From Pokkaliibacter sp. MBI-7 (GTDB taxonomy: Bacteria > Pseudomonadota > Gammaproteobacteria > Pseudomonadales > Balneatricaceae): a DNA stretch of 64,000 nucleotides. Below are positions 46,450-54,649 of the stretch, one piece after another. Where the stretch lies: assembly GCF_029846635.1 (NCBI RefSeq), contig NZ_JARVTG010000001.1:558001-622000 (forward strand). Direction: 5' to 3'. The notes under the pieces were generated by a model. The model saw only the letters and a list, made by a program, of their open reading frames with translations. It was not told the origin of the DNA and searched no databases. A program made the translations under genes and the position numbers. How positions within the stretch are numbered: position 1 is the first letter of the stretch; each line of letters starts with the position of its first letter.

Positions 46450-46484
46450 GTGCAGTGACGGAACTCCCGCCACTGCACTCTTTT
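46450..46484 (+). terminator. Terminator after the giant-protein/TolC operon
   Basis: GTGCAGTG and CACTGCAC flank an inner CGG/CCG pair with one mismatch (stem 46450-46478), followed by TCTTTT (46479-46484). It lies 24 bases after the TolC-like stop codon. Confidence 0.75.
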
Positions 46485-46515
46485 GAAAGCTCTACGGGAT
46501 TGAAAGCTCTACGGG
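46483..46515. repeat. Short tandem duplication at the locus edge
   Basis: TTGAAAGCTCTACGGG occurs at 46483-46498 and again at 46500-46515, a 17-base period. It sits between the terminator of the accessory operon and the end of pgeF. It may be a local slippage duplication or a trace of the junction. Confidence 0.8.
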
Positions 46516-46543
46516 TGGTAACCAAACAAGGCCTGTCTCTTTT

Positions 46544-47272
46544 TTAGTCCAGCCAGATCAACGAGGCCATACGACCGGTCTGCCGGTCACGACGGTATGA
46601 GTAAAACAGTTCAGGCTGACTGACCGTGCAATACTCACCGCCGTATATCCGCTCAATACCTGCCAGACGAAGACGTAGTCGTGCCAGCTGATAGATATCC
46701 GCCAGCCATTTCCCGGGTAGCTCTCCCGGTACAAATGCTGCGGCAGCATCACGTTGCTGGGCAATAAAGGCTTCGCGCACCTCATCTCCCACTTCAAATG
46801 CAGCTGGCCCAATCGCAGGCCCAAGCCACGCCATTAGCGACACCGGAGCGACGGCCATGGCCTGAATGGTGGCCTCCAGTATGCCTGCACACAGTCCCCG
46901 CCAGCCAGCATGGGCACCTGCCACGACCAGCCCTTTGTCATCACAGAACAACACGGGCAGACAGTCCGCCGTCATGATTGCCAGCGCCTGTCCACGATGA
47001 CGGGTCACACTGGCATCTGCCTGATAATCGTCCGCTTCGCCAGGACATGCCACATCCGTACCGTGCACCTGTACCAACCAGGCTGGAGGCTGCTGCAGAT
47101 TCAACTCTGCCTGCAACTGAAGACGATTGGCATGCACGGCCTGGGGATCATCCCCCACATGGTCACCAAGATTGAAGCTGTCGAAGGCACCCTGGCTATG
47201 CCCTCCCAGGCGAGTGGTACACAGCGCTTTAACATTGCCTGGAGCAGGCCAGTCTGGATAAACATATGACAA
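46544..47272 (-). CDS. pgeF: Peptidoglycan editing factor PgeF (YfiH, laccase-domain family)
   Basis: This 242-residue cytoplasmic protein of the YfiH/DUF152 family is known in E. coli to prevent misincorporation of L-Ser for L-Ala in peptidoglycan precursors; family members were earlier described as multicopper polyphenol oxidases. The family motifs ADCLPVLFCD and AGAHAGWRGLCAGI and the C-terminal YSYRRDRQTGRMASLIWL are present. The start is an unusual TTG at 47272, supported by AGGAGG five to seven bases upstream and by alignment with the known N-terminus (YPDWPAPGNVKALCTTRLGG). It is 120 bases downstream of rluD on the same strand, as in many gammaproteobacteria. The gene that normally follows, clpB, is 38 kb away. 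Confidence 0.94.
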   Translation of the reverse strand: MSYVYPDWPAPGNVKALCTTRLGGHSQGAFDSFNLGDHVGDDPQAVHANRLQLQAELNLQQPPAWLVQVHGTDVACPGEADDYQADASVTRHRGQALAIMTADCLPVLFCDDKGLVVAGAHAGWRGLCAGILEATIQAMAVAPVSLMAWLGPAIGPAAFEVGDEVREAFIAQQRDAAAAFVPGELPGKWLADIYQLARLRLRLAGIERIYGGEYCTVSQPELFYSYRRDRQTGRMASLIWLD

Positions 47273-47392
47273 GATCGACCTCCTATCTCTTTACGGTCAT
47301 CACTTTTATTGTTGGACGACATCTGCCAAAGAGTGATCTCAGACGGTGCAGGTACAGCCTGAACCGTACCTGTTCATCCATACAAAACTCAG

Positions 47393-48367
47393 TTAAAGAT
47401 AATCGTCATAACCCTGACGGTCCTCATCCAGCGCAGCTAGCAGCGCCTTGAGATCTTCAGGTAGTTCCACTTCCCACTCCATCCACTCTCCGGTTGCTGG
47501 GTGTGAGAGTTCAAGACGCTTGGCATGCAAAGCCTGCCGCTGAAACATACGCAGAGCATCCTGCAAATCAGGCGTACAGCCCTTGGGTAAACGGTTACGG
47601 CCACCGTACAGTGGATCACCTACCAGAGGGTAGTGGATATGTGCCATATGGACACGTATCTGATGGGTACGACCGGTTTCCAGCTTGCAACGAATGTGGG
47701 TGTGGGCGCGGAACTTCTCCAGCACGCGGTAATGAGTTACCGCATTCTTACCGCTGCCTTCCGCGACGACAGCCATCTTTTGCCGGTGACGACTATGACG
47801 CCCCATATGCTCATCAACCGTACCACCGCCGGTCATCACACCCTGCACCACCGCTTCGTATTCACGCCCCATGGAGCGTTCCTGCAGCTGCTCAACCAGG
47901 TCGGTCTGCGCCTGAATGGTCTTGGCTACAACCATCAGCCCGGTCGTATCTTTGTCCAGTCGATGCACAATACCGGCACGGGGCACTACATTCAGCTCAG
48001 GAGCATGATGCAGCAGTGCGTTAAGCAGCGTTCCTTCGCTATGCCCTGCTGCTGGGTGAACAACCAGACCTGCTGGTTTGTTCAGAATCAGGATGTGCTC
48101 ATCTTCGTAGACAATCGGCAGATCAATTGCCTCCGGTAGCCAGCGCTCCTGTGCCTCCAGCTCAGCTTCAAGCTCAAGCCATTCGCCACCGAGCAACTTT
48201 TCTCGGGGTTTGCAGGCACGTCCGTCTACCTTTAATGCTTCTTCTTTGATCCAGGTTTGCAAACGGGCGCGGGAATAATCCGAAAACAATTCGGCAGCGA
48301 CCTGATCAAGACGCATCCCGCCTTTGTCCATAGGGACTTGCAGTCGATGCTTAATGGTTTCACTCAT
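47393..48367 (-). CDS. rluD: 23S rRNA pseudouridine synthase RluD
   Basis: RluD converts uridines 1911, 1915 and 1917 (E. coli numbering) of 23S rRNA helix 69 to pseudouridine. The 324 residues contain an S4-like RNA-binding domain at the N-terminus (RLDQVAAELFSDYSRARLQT). The RluA-family catalytic motif GIVHRLDKDTTGLMVVAK follows, with catalytic Asp138, then TGRTHQIRVHMAHIHYPLVG. The length and the neighbours (divergent bamD, downstream pgeF) support RluD rather than RluA or RluC. The ATG at 48367 is used. Confidence 0.95.
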   Translation of the reverse strand: MSETIKHRLQVPMDKGGMRLDQVAAELFSDYSRARLQTWIKEEALKVDGRACKPREKLLGGEWLELEAELEAQERWLPEAIDLPIVYEDEHILILNKPAGLVVHPAAGHSEGTLLNALLHHAPELNVVPRAGIVHRLDKDTTGLMVVAKTIQAQTDLVEQLQERSMGREYEAVVQGVMTGGGTVDEHMGRHSRHRQKMAVVAEGSGKNAVTHYRVLEKFRAHTHIRCKLETGRTHQIRVHMAHIHYPLVGDPLYGGRNRLPKGCTPDLQDALRMFQRQALHAKRLELSHPATGEWMEWEVELPEDLKALLAALDEDRQGYDDYL

Positions 48368-48542
48368 GTTGATTCTGTGCTCATGGCTAAATGCATGCGC
48401 AGCCTTGTGGTTGCATGGCTACGCTCCCCCGGCAAGGCCACTGTGATCACTGCCCCAGACTTCAGGGTCAGCGGTTGTTGCTTTGTACCGGGATGAAAAC
48501 CGCCAGTATACAGGGACACCCAAGGTTATTCAGCACACAGGC

Positions 48543-48570
48543 TGTACACCTGAACGAATACCGCTAGAAT
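48543..48570 (+). promoter_or_regulatory. Possible sigma-70 promoter of bamD
   Basis: TGTACA (48543-48548) and TAGAAT (48565-48570) are 16 bases apart and about 40 bases upstream of the bamD start. The -10 is a five-of-six match, the -35 four of six. Confidence 0.45.
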
Positions 48571-48608
48571 AACCGCCTTGAGTATTCACGAGCGGCAATG
48601 GTATTCCG

Positions 48609-49571
48609 ATGCGACAAGGTAAACTCCTGCTGGCTTCACTGTTGGCTGTCACCCTGGCGGGCTGTTCTTCTTTAAAGCCGAAAGAGCCCGACTATCCAGA
48701 ACAGGTCATGTACGAGAAGGCCACTCAATCACTGGACGATGCGCTCTGGGACCAAGCTACAGACTGGTATGAAAAGCTGGAGGCCCGCTATCCGTTCGGT
48801 CGTTACTCCGAACAGGCTCAGCTTGAGTTGATGTATGCCTACTACCGCTCAGGCAAGACTGCACAAGTACAGGCTTCAGCAGATCGTTTTATCCGCGTCT
48901 ATCCCAATAGTGAGTATGTGGATTACGCCTACTACCTCCGCGGCCTGACCGCGTTCGAAGAAGATCAGAGCCTGATCGACCGCTTCCTGCCTACTGATGA
49001 AACTGAACGTGACCCCGGTGCAGCGAAAGACTCTTACAACGACTTCGCCACACTGGTACGGCTCTATCCCAACAGCCCCTACGCGTCAGATGCACGTAAC
49101 CGCATGGTTTACCTGCGTAACCGTCTGGCTCGCTATGAGATTCACGTAGCCCAGTATTACCTGAAGCGTGGTGCGTATCTGGCAGCGGCCAATCGCGGTA
49201 ACTACGTGGTGGAAAACTTTCAGGAAACACCCGCCGTACCCGATGGTCTGGCAATTATGATTGTGGCTTACAAGGCGCTTAATGAGCCCAAGCTGGCCCA
49301 GTCTACGCAAGAAGTACTGGATCTGAACTATCCCGGTTATGACAAAGATGTGCTGAAGCAGGAAAGCGTCTTCGACCGTTACACCATGGGTGTATTCCAG
49401 TCTTCAGACACCAAGCTGCCTGTACCCACGCTGGTGAAATCAAACACTGAGGCACCGGCCCAGCCTGCAGTTCAGCAACCCGCAGAACCTGAAGAGCAGC
49501 AACCTGCCGCAGACGATGATGGCAATAATCGCAGTTTGTTTCACAAGCTGACGGGCGGACTGTTCGAGTAA
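48609..49571 (+). CDS. bamD: Outer-membrane assembly lipoprotein BamD (ComL)
   Basis: BamD is an essential lipoprotein of the BAM complex that inserts beta-barrel proteins into the outer membrane. The 320 residues begin with a lipoprotein signal (LLLASLLAVTLAGC, Cys19). TPR-like helical repeats follow (YEKATQSLDDALWDQATDWY, then FIRVYPNSEYVDYAYYLRGL and LVRLYPNSPYASDARNRMVY). The last ~65 residues are Pro/Gln/Glu-rich, an extension beyond the ~245-residue E. coli protein. It is divergent from rluD, a conserved arrangement, and followed by a strong terminator. Confidence 0.96.
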   Translation: MRQGKLLLASLLAVTLAGCSSLKPKEPDYPEQVMYEKATQSLDDALWDQATDWYEKLEARYPFGRYSEQAQLELMYAYYRSGKTAQVQASADRFIRVYPNSEYVDYAYYLRGLTAFEEDQSLIDRFLPTDETERDPGAAKDSYNDFATLVRLYPNSPYASDARNRMVYLRNRLARYEIHVAQYYLKRGAYLAAANRGNYVVENFQETPAVPDGLAIMIVAYKALNEPKLAQSTQEVLDLNYPGYDKDVLKQESVFDRYTMGVFQSSDTKLPVPTLVKSNTEAPAQPAVQQPAEPEEQQPAADDDGNNRSLFHKLTGGLFE

Positions 49572-49632
49572 CCGCCACCCTGAAGCAAAGCCCGGCGCGC
49601 TACCGCGCGTCGGCAGGTCAGACGATGTAAAT

Positions 49633-49687
49633 AAAAATGCCCCGCAGATATCACTGATGATCAGTGCCGCTCTGCGGGGCATTTTTT
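49633..49687. terminator. Strong bidirectional terminator after bamD
   Basis: AAAAATGCCCCGCAGA (49633-49648) and TCTGCGGGGCATTTTTT (49671-49687) form a long stem enclosing a smaller CACTGA/TCAGTG hairpin. The A-run and T-run make it usable in both directions. Confidence 0.92.
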
Positions 49688-49799
49688 ATGCTTCAAAAAG
49701 AGGCTTAAGAAGCGTCAACATGTCAAACTCATGCGCATGACGCTACAACGCGATCAGTAACGCCATCTGACCAAGTACATCAGTGAAATAAGATTTGCC

Positions 49800-50072
49800 T
49801 CAATACTCTTCGTGCTCGGCCTCTTCTTCGTCGCCGAAATCCTCACCACTGCCATCCAGGCCATCACCTTCATAGTCTGCATCGGCTGGCAGGACACCGC
49901 TCAAATCTTCCATCGTGTCACCGCCCGCTTCATCATCGTCGCTCTTTGGTGACTTGGCAGGTGCATACACCGGGACAAACGTCTTCAGCCCTGAACGCTT
50001 CTCCGAAGTGCCACCCTTGCCCGCTTTCTTCATCCGTTCAAGCTGCTCTTGCAAGGAACCAAACTTACTCAT
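49800..50072 (-). CDS. Small acidic protein of unknown function
   Basis: This 90-residue protein has a basic N-terminus (MSKFGSLQEQLERMKKAGKG), a short hydrophobic VPVYAPAKSP and a very acidic end (EDFGDEEEAEHEEY). No signal peptide or membrane segment is present, and most of it is likely disordered. AGGGGAAG before the ATG at 50072 supports that it is a real gene. I do not recognise a family; the N-terminus resembles short conserved proteins annotated as hypothetical in other gammaproteobacteria. It stands alone between bamD and purL. Confidence 0.7.
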   Translation of the reverse strand: MSKFGSLQEQLERMKKAGKGGTSEKRSGLKTFVPVYAPAKSPKSDDDEAGGDTMEDLSGVLPADADYEGDGLDGSGEDFGDEEEAEHEEY

Positions 50073-50445
50073 GCTTCCCCCTGTAACCTCAAGTGCCGCT
50101 GCTCCGCCCCAGGCGATTTACCGCTAAGTATGAGCATAGAAACGGACTTGTCCAATTCACAATAAAGCCAAATTTGCCACCATACGCGAACAGGACTGAG
50201 AGCAGACACCATCAGTGTTTCACGCATGCGGCGCTATTGTGGGGGTATTTTTTTTGGAGACAAGGGGCAAAGGGAAAAAATCCACATTGCTTCACCATAC
50301 TGGGGCAGAGTATTCCCAACGTCAGCGGCACATGCTGACTTGCACAGATACACTTACTGGCCGATAGAAGTCATAAATGACAACGGGCGCCCAGAGGGCG
50401 CCCGTTGTCTTTAACAATGACGGTTCGAACGAACCTTCACCCCGC
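50073..50445. other. Intergenic region between small acidic gene and purL
   Basis: No convincing gene lies in these 373 bases. The left part must hold the promoter of the small acidic gene. A run of eight T at about 50248-50255 follows GGGGG. The purL terminator hairpin is at 50380-50408. Short open frames here lack ribosome-binding sites. Confidence 0.6.
50380..50408 (-). terminator. Hairpin after purL
   Basis: ACAACGGGCGCCC (50380-50392) and GGGCGCCCGTTGT (50396-50408) form a perfect 13-bp stem with a 3-base loop, 37 bases after the purL stop. The following minus-strand sequence is only mildly T-rich. Confidence 0.75.
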
Positions 50446-53400
50446 TTAATTCACCCAGGCACGGGCGTTACGGAACATGCGAATCCAGCTACCGTCCTCC
50501 TGCCAGCCATCAGGGCGCCAGGAATGCTGTACAGCACGGAATACGCGCTCTGGGTGAGGCATCATGATGGTTACGCGGCCATCAGGTGTGGTGATGCCTG
50601 TCGTACCCAGTGGAGAGCCGTTGGGGTTGGCAGGATAGGCTTCTGTCGCTTGTCCATAGTTGTCGACAAAACGCAGCGCAACCTGCCCCTTGTTAATCAG
50701 CGCCTGAAGCTGTGCCTGATCGCGGAACTCGGCATAGCCTTCACCGTGTGCCACGGCAACCGGCATCCGGGAACCCTGCATCCCCTGCAGGAAGATGGAA
50801 GGTGACTCTGTCACTTCAACCATGACCAGACGCGCTTCAAACTGCTCGGACTGGTTACGTACGAAGTGCGGCCACAACTCAGCCCCCGGAATCAGTTCAT
50901 GCAGGTTGGACATCATCTGGCAACCATTACATACGCCCAGAGCAAAACTGTCCTGACGCAGGAAGAACGCACCAAACTCATCACGTGCACGGCTGTTGAA
51001 CAGCACGGACTTGGCCCAGCCTTCACCTGCACCCAGTACGTCACCGTAGGAGAAACCACCGCAAGCAACCAGGCCTTTGAAGTCCTGCAGGCTGACACGG
51101 CCTGACAGAATATCACTCATATGCACGTCAACAGCGGCAAAGCCCGCACGATCAAAAGCTGCAGCCATTTCCACATGACCGTTAACGCCCTGCTCACGCA
51201 GCACGGCAACACGTGGACGAACACCGGTGGCAATCATCGGTGCAGCAATATCCTCGTTCACGTCGTAGCTCAGACTGACATGCAGACCGGGATCTTCAAC
51301 GTCGAGAATACGGTCAAACTCCTGCTGTGCGCAGTCTGCGTTGTCACGCATGGCCTGAATGCGGTAGCTGGTTTCAGCCCACAGACGCTGGAAGTCTTCA
51401 CGACCATCAACCAGCACTTCTTCACCTTCCACCGTAAAGCGCAGCATGTCGTCATCATTCAGACTACCGATGACCTGAGCGTATTCAGCCAGACCGTGGG
51501 CAGACAACTGACGCAGCACTTCATTACTGTCAGCACGACGGACCTGAATCACCGCACCCAGCTCTTCATTGAACAGAGCAGGCAGCAGATCATCTTCACC
51601 CTGTACCAGATCAGATAGTTCAATATCGACACCGGTACGGCCGGCGAAAGCCATTTCCGCCAGCGTGGTGAACAAACCACCGTCAGAGCGGTCGTGGTAA
51701 GCGAGCAAGGAGCCCTGCTCATTCAGACTCTGAATGGCATCAAAGAAGGCCTTCAGTTCACCGGCATCATTCACGTCGGGCGTCTGATCACCCACCTGAT
51801 CAAATACCTGTGCCAGCGCAGAGCCACCGAGGCGCTGCTGGTTCTGACCCAGATCAATCAGGATCAGATCGGTCTCACCCTGATCGGTACGCAGTTGTGG
51901 TGTCAGCGAACGACGCACATCGGTCACGGGCGCCACGCCGGTGATGATCAGCGATAATGGAGCGGTGACACTTTTCTGCTCATCACCGTCTTGCCATACG
52001 GTACGCATGGACATGGAGTCCTTGCCGACCGGAATGCACATACCGAGTTCAGGGCACAGTTCCATACCCACTGCGCGAACAGTGTCATAGAGGTTTTCAT
52101 CTTCACCCGGATGGCCCGCAGCACACATCCAGTTGGCTGACAGTTTGATGTCACTCAGTTTGCCGATACGCGCCGCAGCCAGGTTGGTGACCACCTCGCC
52201 GATAGCCATACGCCCTGATGCAGGCGCATCGATCACGGCCAGCGGAGTACGTTCGCCCATGGCCATGGCTTCACCCGTGTAAACGTCGTAAGCAGTGGCA
52301 GTGACGGCGCAGTCGGCAACAGGTACCTGCCAGGGGCCAACCATCTGGTCACGGTTAACCAGTCCGGTAATCGTGCGGTCACCAATGGTGATCAGGAAGC
52401 TTTTGCTGGCGACGGCTGGCAGTTGCAGCACACGTCGGGCCGCTTCGGCCAGTTCGATGCCTTCCAGCTTCAAACCCTGACGTTCGAAAGCTTTGCGCTG
52501 CACAGAGCGGTGCATACGGGGAGGCTTGCCAAACAGCACCCCCATGGGCAGATCAACCGGTTTGTTGTTGAACAGCTCATCGCCGAGTTGCAGGTGCTGC
52601 TCGTCAATAGCCTCACCCACTACAGCATAGGGGCAACGCTCACGCTGACAGATGGCTTCAAAGGCCGCCATGTTCTCTGGTGACACGGCCATGACATAGC
52701 GCTCCTGCGCTTCGTTACACCAGATTTCCAGCGGCGCCATACCCGGCTCGGCATTGTTGACCTTGCGCAGCTCGAAGTTACCGCCTCGACCACCGTCCTT
52801 CACCAGCTCAGGGAAGGCATTGGACAGACCGCCCGCTCCCACGTCATGGATGAACGCGATGGGGTTAGCATCACCCAGCTGCCAGCACTGATCGATCACT
52901 TCCTGGCAACGGCGCTCCATTTCAGCGTTATCACGCTGTACAGAAGCGAAATCCAGATCTTCCGCACTGGAGCCAGAGGCCATGGAAGAAGCAGCCCCCC
53001 CACCCAGACCGATAAGCATCGCGGGGCCACCCAGACAGATCAGTTTGGCGCCTACGACGATCTCGCCCTTCTCAACATGATCAGCACGAATATTGCCCAT
53101 ACCACCGGCAATCATGATGGGTTTGTGGTAACCGCGAACCTCTTCACCGTTCGCCGTCGCCACCTTGTCTTCGTAGGTACGGAAGTAACCATTCAGGTTG
53201 GGACGACCGAACTCGTTGTTAAAGGCAGCACCACCAATAGGGCCTTCGATCATGATATCGAGAGCGGAAACAATACGATCAGGCTTGCCGTAGCTGGATT
53301 CCCAGGGCTGCTCGAAGCCGGGAATATTCAGGTCAGAGACAGTGAAGCCAGTCAGACCAGCCTTAGGTTTGGCACCACGACCAGTTGCACCTTCATCGCG

Positions 53401-54345
53401 GATTTCGCCACCAGCACCGGTAGCCGCACCCGGATAAGGAGCAATAGCTGTCGGGTGATTATGGGTCTCAACCTTCATCAGGATGTGTACAGGTTCCTGA
53501 TGACGGCCGTATTCCTTGCTGGCGGGATCGGGGAAGAAACGTGGTGCTTCACTACCAACGATGACAGCAGCGTTGTCTTTATAGGCTGACAATACTCCTT
53601 CACCATTCATGGCGTGGGTATTACGGATCATGGCGAACAGTGACTTTTCCTGCTCTTCGCCATCGATATCCCAGGACGCATTGAAGATCTTGTGACGGCA
53701 ATGCTCGGAGTTAGCCTGAGCAAACATCATCAGCTCAACGTCTACCGGGTTGCGACCGAGTTCAGTGAAGCTTTCTACCAGATAATCGATTTCGTCTTCA
53801 GCCAGAGCCAGACCCAGCTCACGGTTGGCCTGAGCCAATGCCGGACGACCACCACCCATCACATCGACCGTGGTAAAGACTCGGGGCTCATGGGCGGCAA
53901 ACATACCTTCCAGCGCAGCCTCTTCGCTGTGCACATCCTGCACCATGCGATCATGTAAAGCTGACTTGATCAGTGCCTGCTGAGCGGTATCAAAAGCACC
54001 GCCAACGACGACATAGCGCACTGCACGCTCGACACGGCGGACCTTGCCAAGGCCGCAGTTTCTGGCAATGTCGGTGGCTTTACTGGACCAGGGAGAGATG
54101 GTACCGGCACGAGGAACGACGATAAAAGTAGCGCCATCAAACTGTTCCTGCGAGTTGGCAGGCCCGTAAGTCAGCAGGCGCTGCAGAACCTGGTGTTCCT
54201 CGGCGCTCAGGGCGTCCGCGACATCCACCAGATGTAAGAATTCAGCATAAACATCCGTGACAGTCGCAACATCAGCCTGTAAAGTGGCCAACAATTTGCC
54301 GCGACGGAAGGGTGATAATGCGGGCGCTCCACGCAGGGTCAGCAT
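50446..54345 (-). CDS. purL: Phosphoribosylformylglycinamidine synthase PurL (large, single-chain type)
   Basis: PurL catalyses the ATP- and glutamine-dependent conversion of FGAR to FGAM in purine synthesis. At 1,299 residues it is the large gammaproteobacterial form with all three parts. These are an N-terminal PurS-like domain, tandem AIR-synthase-like halves (KVETHNHPTAIAPYPGAATG, VGAGGLSNAFPELVKDGGRG, and HDRSDGGLFTTLAEMAFAGR) and a C-terminal class I glutaminase with LGVCNGCQM (nucleophile Cys1139) and MPHPERVFR. The ATG at 54345 has a GAGG thirteen bases upstream. It is divergent from mltF, as in E. coli. Confidence 0.98.
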   Translation of the reverse strand: MLTLRGAPALSPFRRGKLLATLQADVATVTDVYAEFLHLVDVADALSAEEHQVLQRLLTYGPANSQEQFDGATFIVVPRAGTISPWSSKATDIARNCGLGKVRRVERAVRYVVVGGAFDTAQQALIKSALHDRMVQDVHSEEAALEGMFAAHEPRVFTTVDVMGGGRPALAQANRELGLALAEDEIDYLVESFTELGRNPVDVELMMFAQANSEHCRHKIFNASWDIDGEEQEKSLFAMIRNTHAMNGEGVLSAYKDNAAVIVGSEAPRFFPDPASKEYGRHQEPVHILMKVETHNHPTAIAPYPGAATGAGGEIRDEGATGRGAKPKAGLTGFTVSDLNIPGFEQPWESSYGKPDRIVSALDIMIEGPIGGAAFNNEFGRPNLNGYFRTYEDKVATANGEEVRGYHKPIMIAGGMGNIRADHVEKGEIVVGAKLICLGGPAMLIGLGGGAASSMASGSSAEDLDFASVQRDNAEMERRCQEVIDQCWQLGDANPIAFIHDVGAGGLSNAFPELVKDGGRGGNFELRKVNNAEPGMAPLEIWCNEAQERYVMAVSPENMAAFEAICQRERCPYAVVGEAIDEQHLQLGDELFNNKPVDLPMGVLFGKPPRMHRSVQRKAFERQGLKLEGIELAEAARRVLQLPAVASKSFLITIGDRTITGLVNRDQMVGPWQVPVADCAVTATAYDVYTGEAMAMGERTPLAVIDAPASGRMAIGEVVTNLAAARIGKLSDIKLSANWMCAAGHPGEDENLYDTVRAVGMELCPELGMCIPVGKDSMSMRTVWQDGDEQKSVTAPLSLIITGVAPVTDVRRSLTPQLRTDQGETDLILIDLGQNQQRLGGSALAQVFDQVGDQTPDVNDAGELKAFFDAIQSLNEQGSLLAYHDRSDGGLFTTLAEMAFAGRTGVDIELSDLVQGEDDLLPALFNEELGAVIQVRRADSNEVLRQLSAHGLAEYAQVIGSLNDDDMLRFTVEGEEVLVDGREDFQRLWAETSYRIQAMRDNADCAQQEFDRILDVEDPGLHVSLSYDVNEDIAAPMIATGVRPRVAVLREQGVNGHVEMAAAFDRAGFAAVDVHMSDILSGRVSLQDFKGLVACGGFSYGDVLGAGEGWAKSVLFNSRARDEFGAFFLRQDSFALGVCNGCQMMSNLHELIPGAELWPHFVRNQSEQFEARLVMVEVTESPSIFLQGMQGSRMPVAVAHGEGYAEFRDQAQLQALINKGQVALRFVDNYGQATEAYPANPNGSPLGTTGITTPDGRVTIMMPHPERVFRAVQHSWRPDGWQEDGSWIRMFRNARAWVN

Positions 54346-54649
54346 GACGGTATCGTGCCTCTTGTCGGAGATTCTTGGGTTAAGAACCTGGTATGTCAGA
54401 TTGGGAACCTATCCCGCAAAACTCGGTTGCGGCAGCGGGAAGTCTTCCGGGATAAATTCAGAGGGCGTAAATGATACTGAAAAACCGTCACTGGATACAG
54501 GGAACCTCTGATTAATTAACCGCTGCCATGCGCAGGCAGCACCACCCATCGACTGTGATGGCAGGCAAGTCGCAGAACATGGGGTCCGCAGTAGACGTCA
54601 GCGTTCAGTCAAAGGTGGTTCAACAGAATAGGTTGTAAGGTTCTGCTGA
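54346..54649. other. Divergent intergenic region purL / mltF
   Basis: These 304 bases carry two inverted repeats: TATCCCG (54410-54416) with CGGGATA (54448-54454), enclosing CCGCAA/TTGCGG, and GCTGCC/GGCAGC near 54523-54540. The first is in the purL leader and could be a regulatory structure. It lacks the 16-base spacing of a PurR operator. TAAGG (54636-54640) precedes the mltF start. No gene is seen. Confidence 0.5.

Noticed and set aside
54414..54432. PurR operator upstream of purL
   Set aside because: CCGCAA and TTGCGG are separated by seven bases, not the four of the PurR consensus, and the centre does not match.
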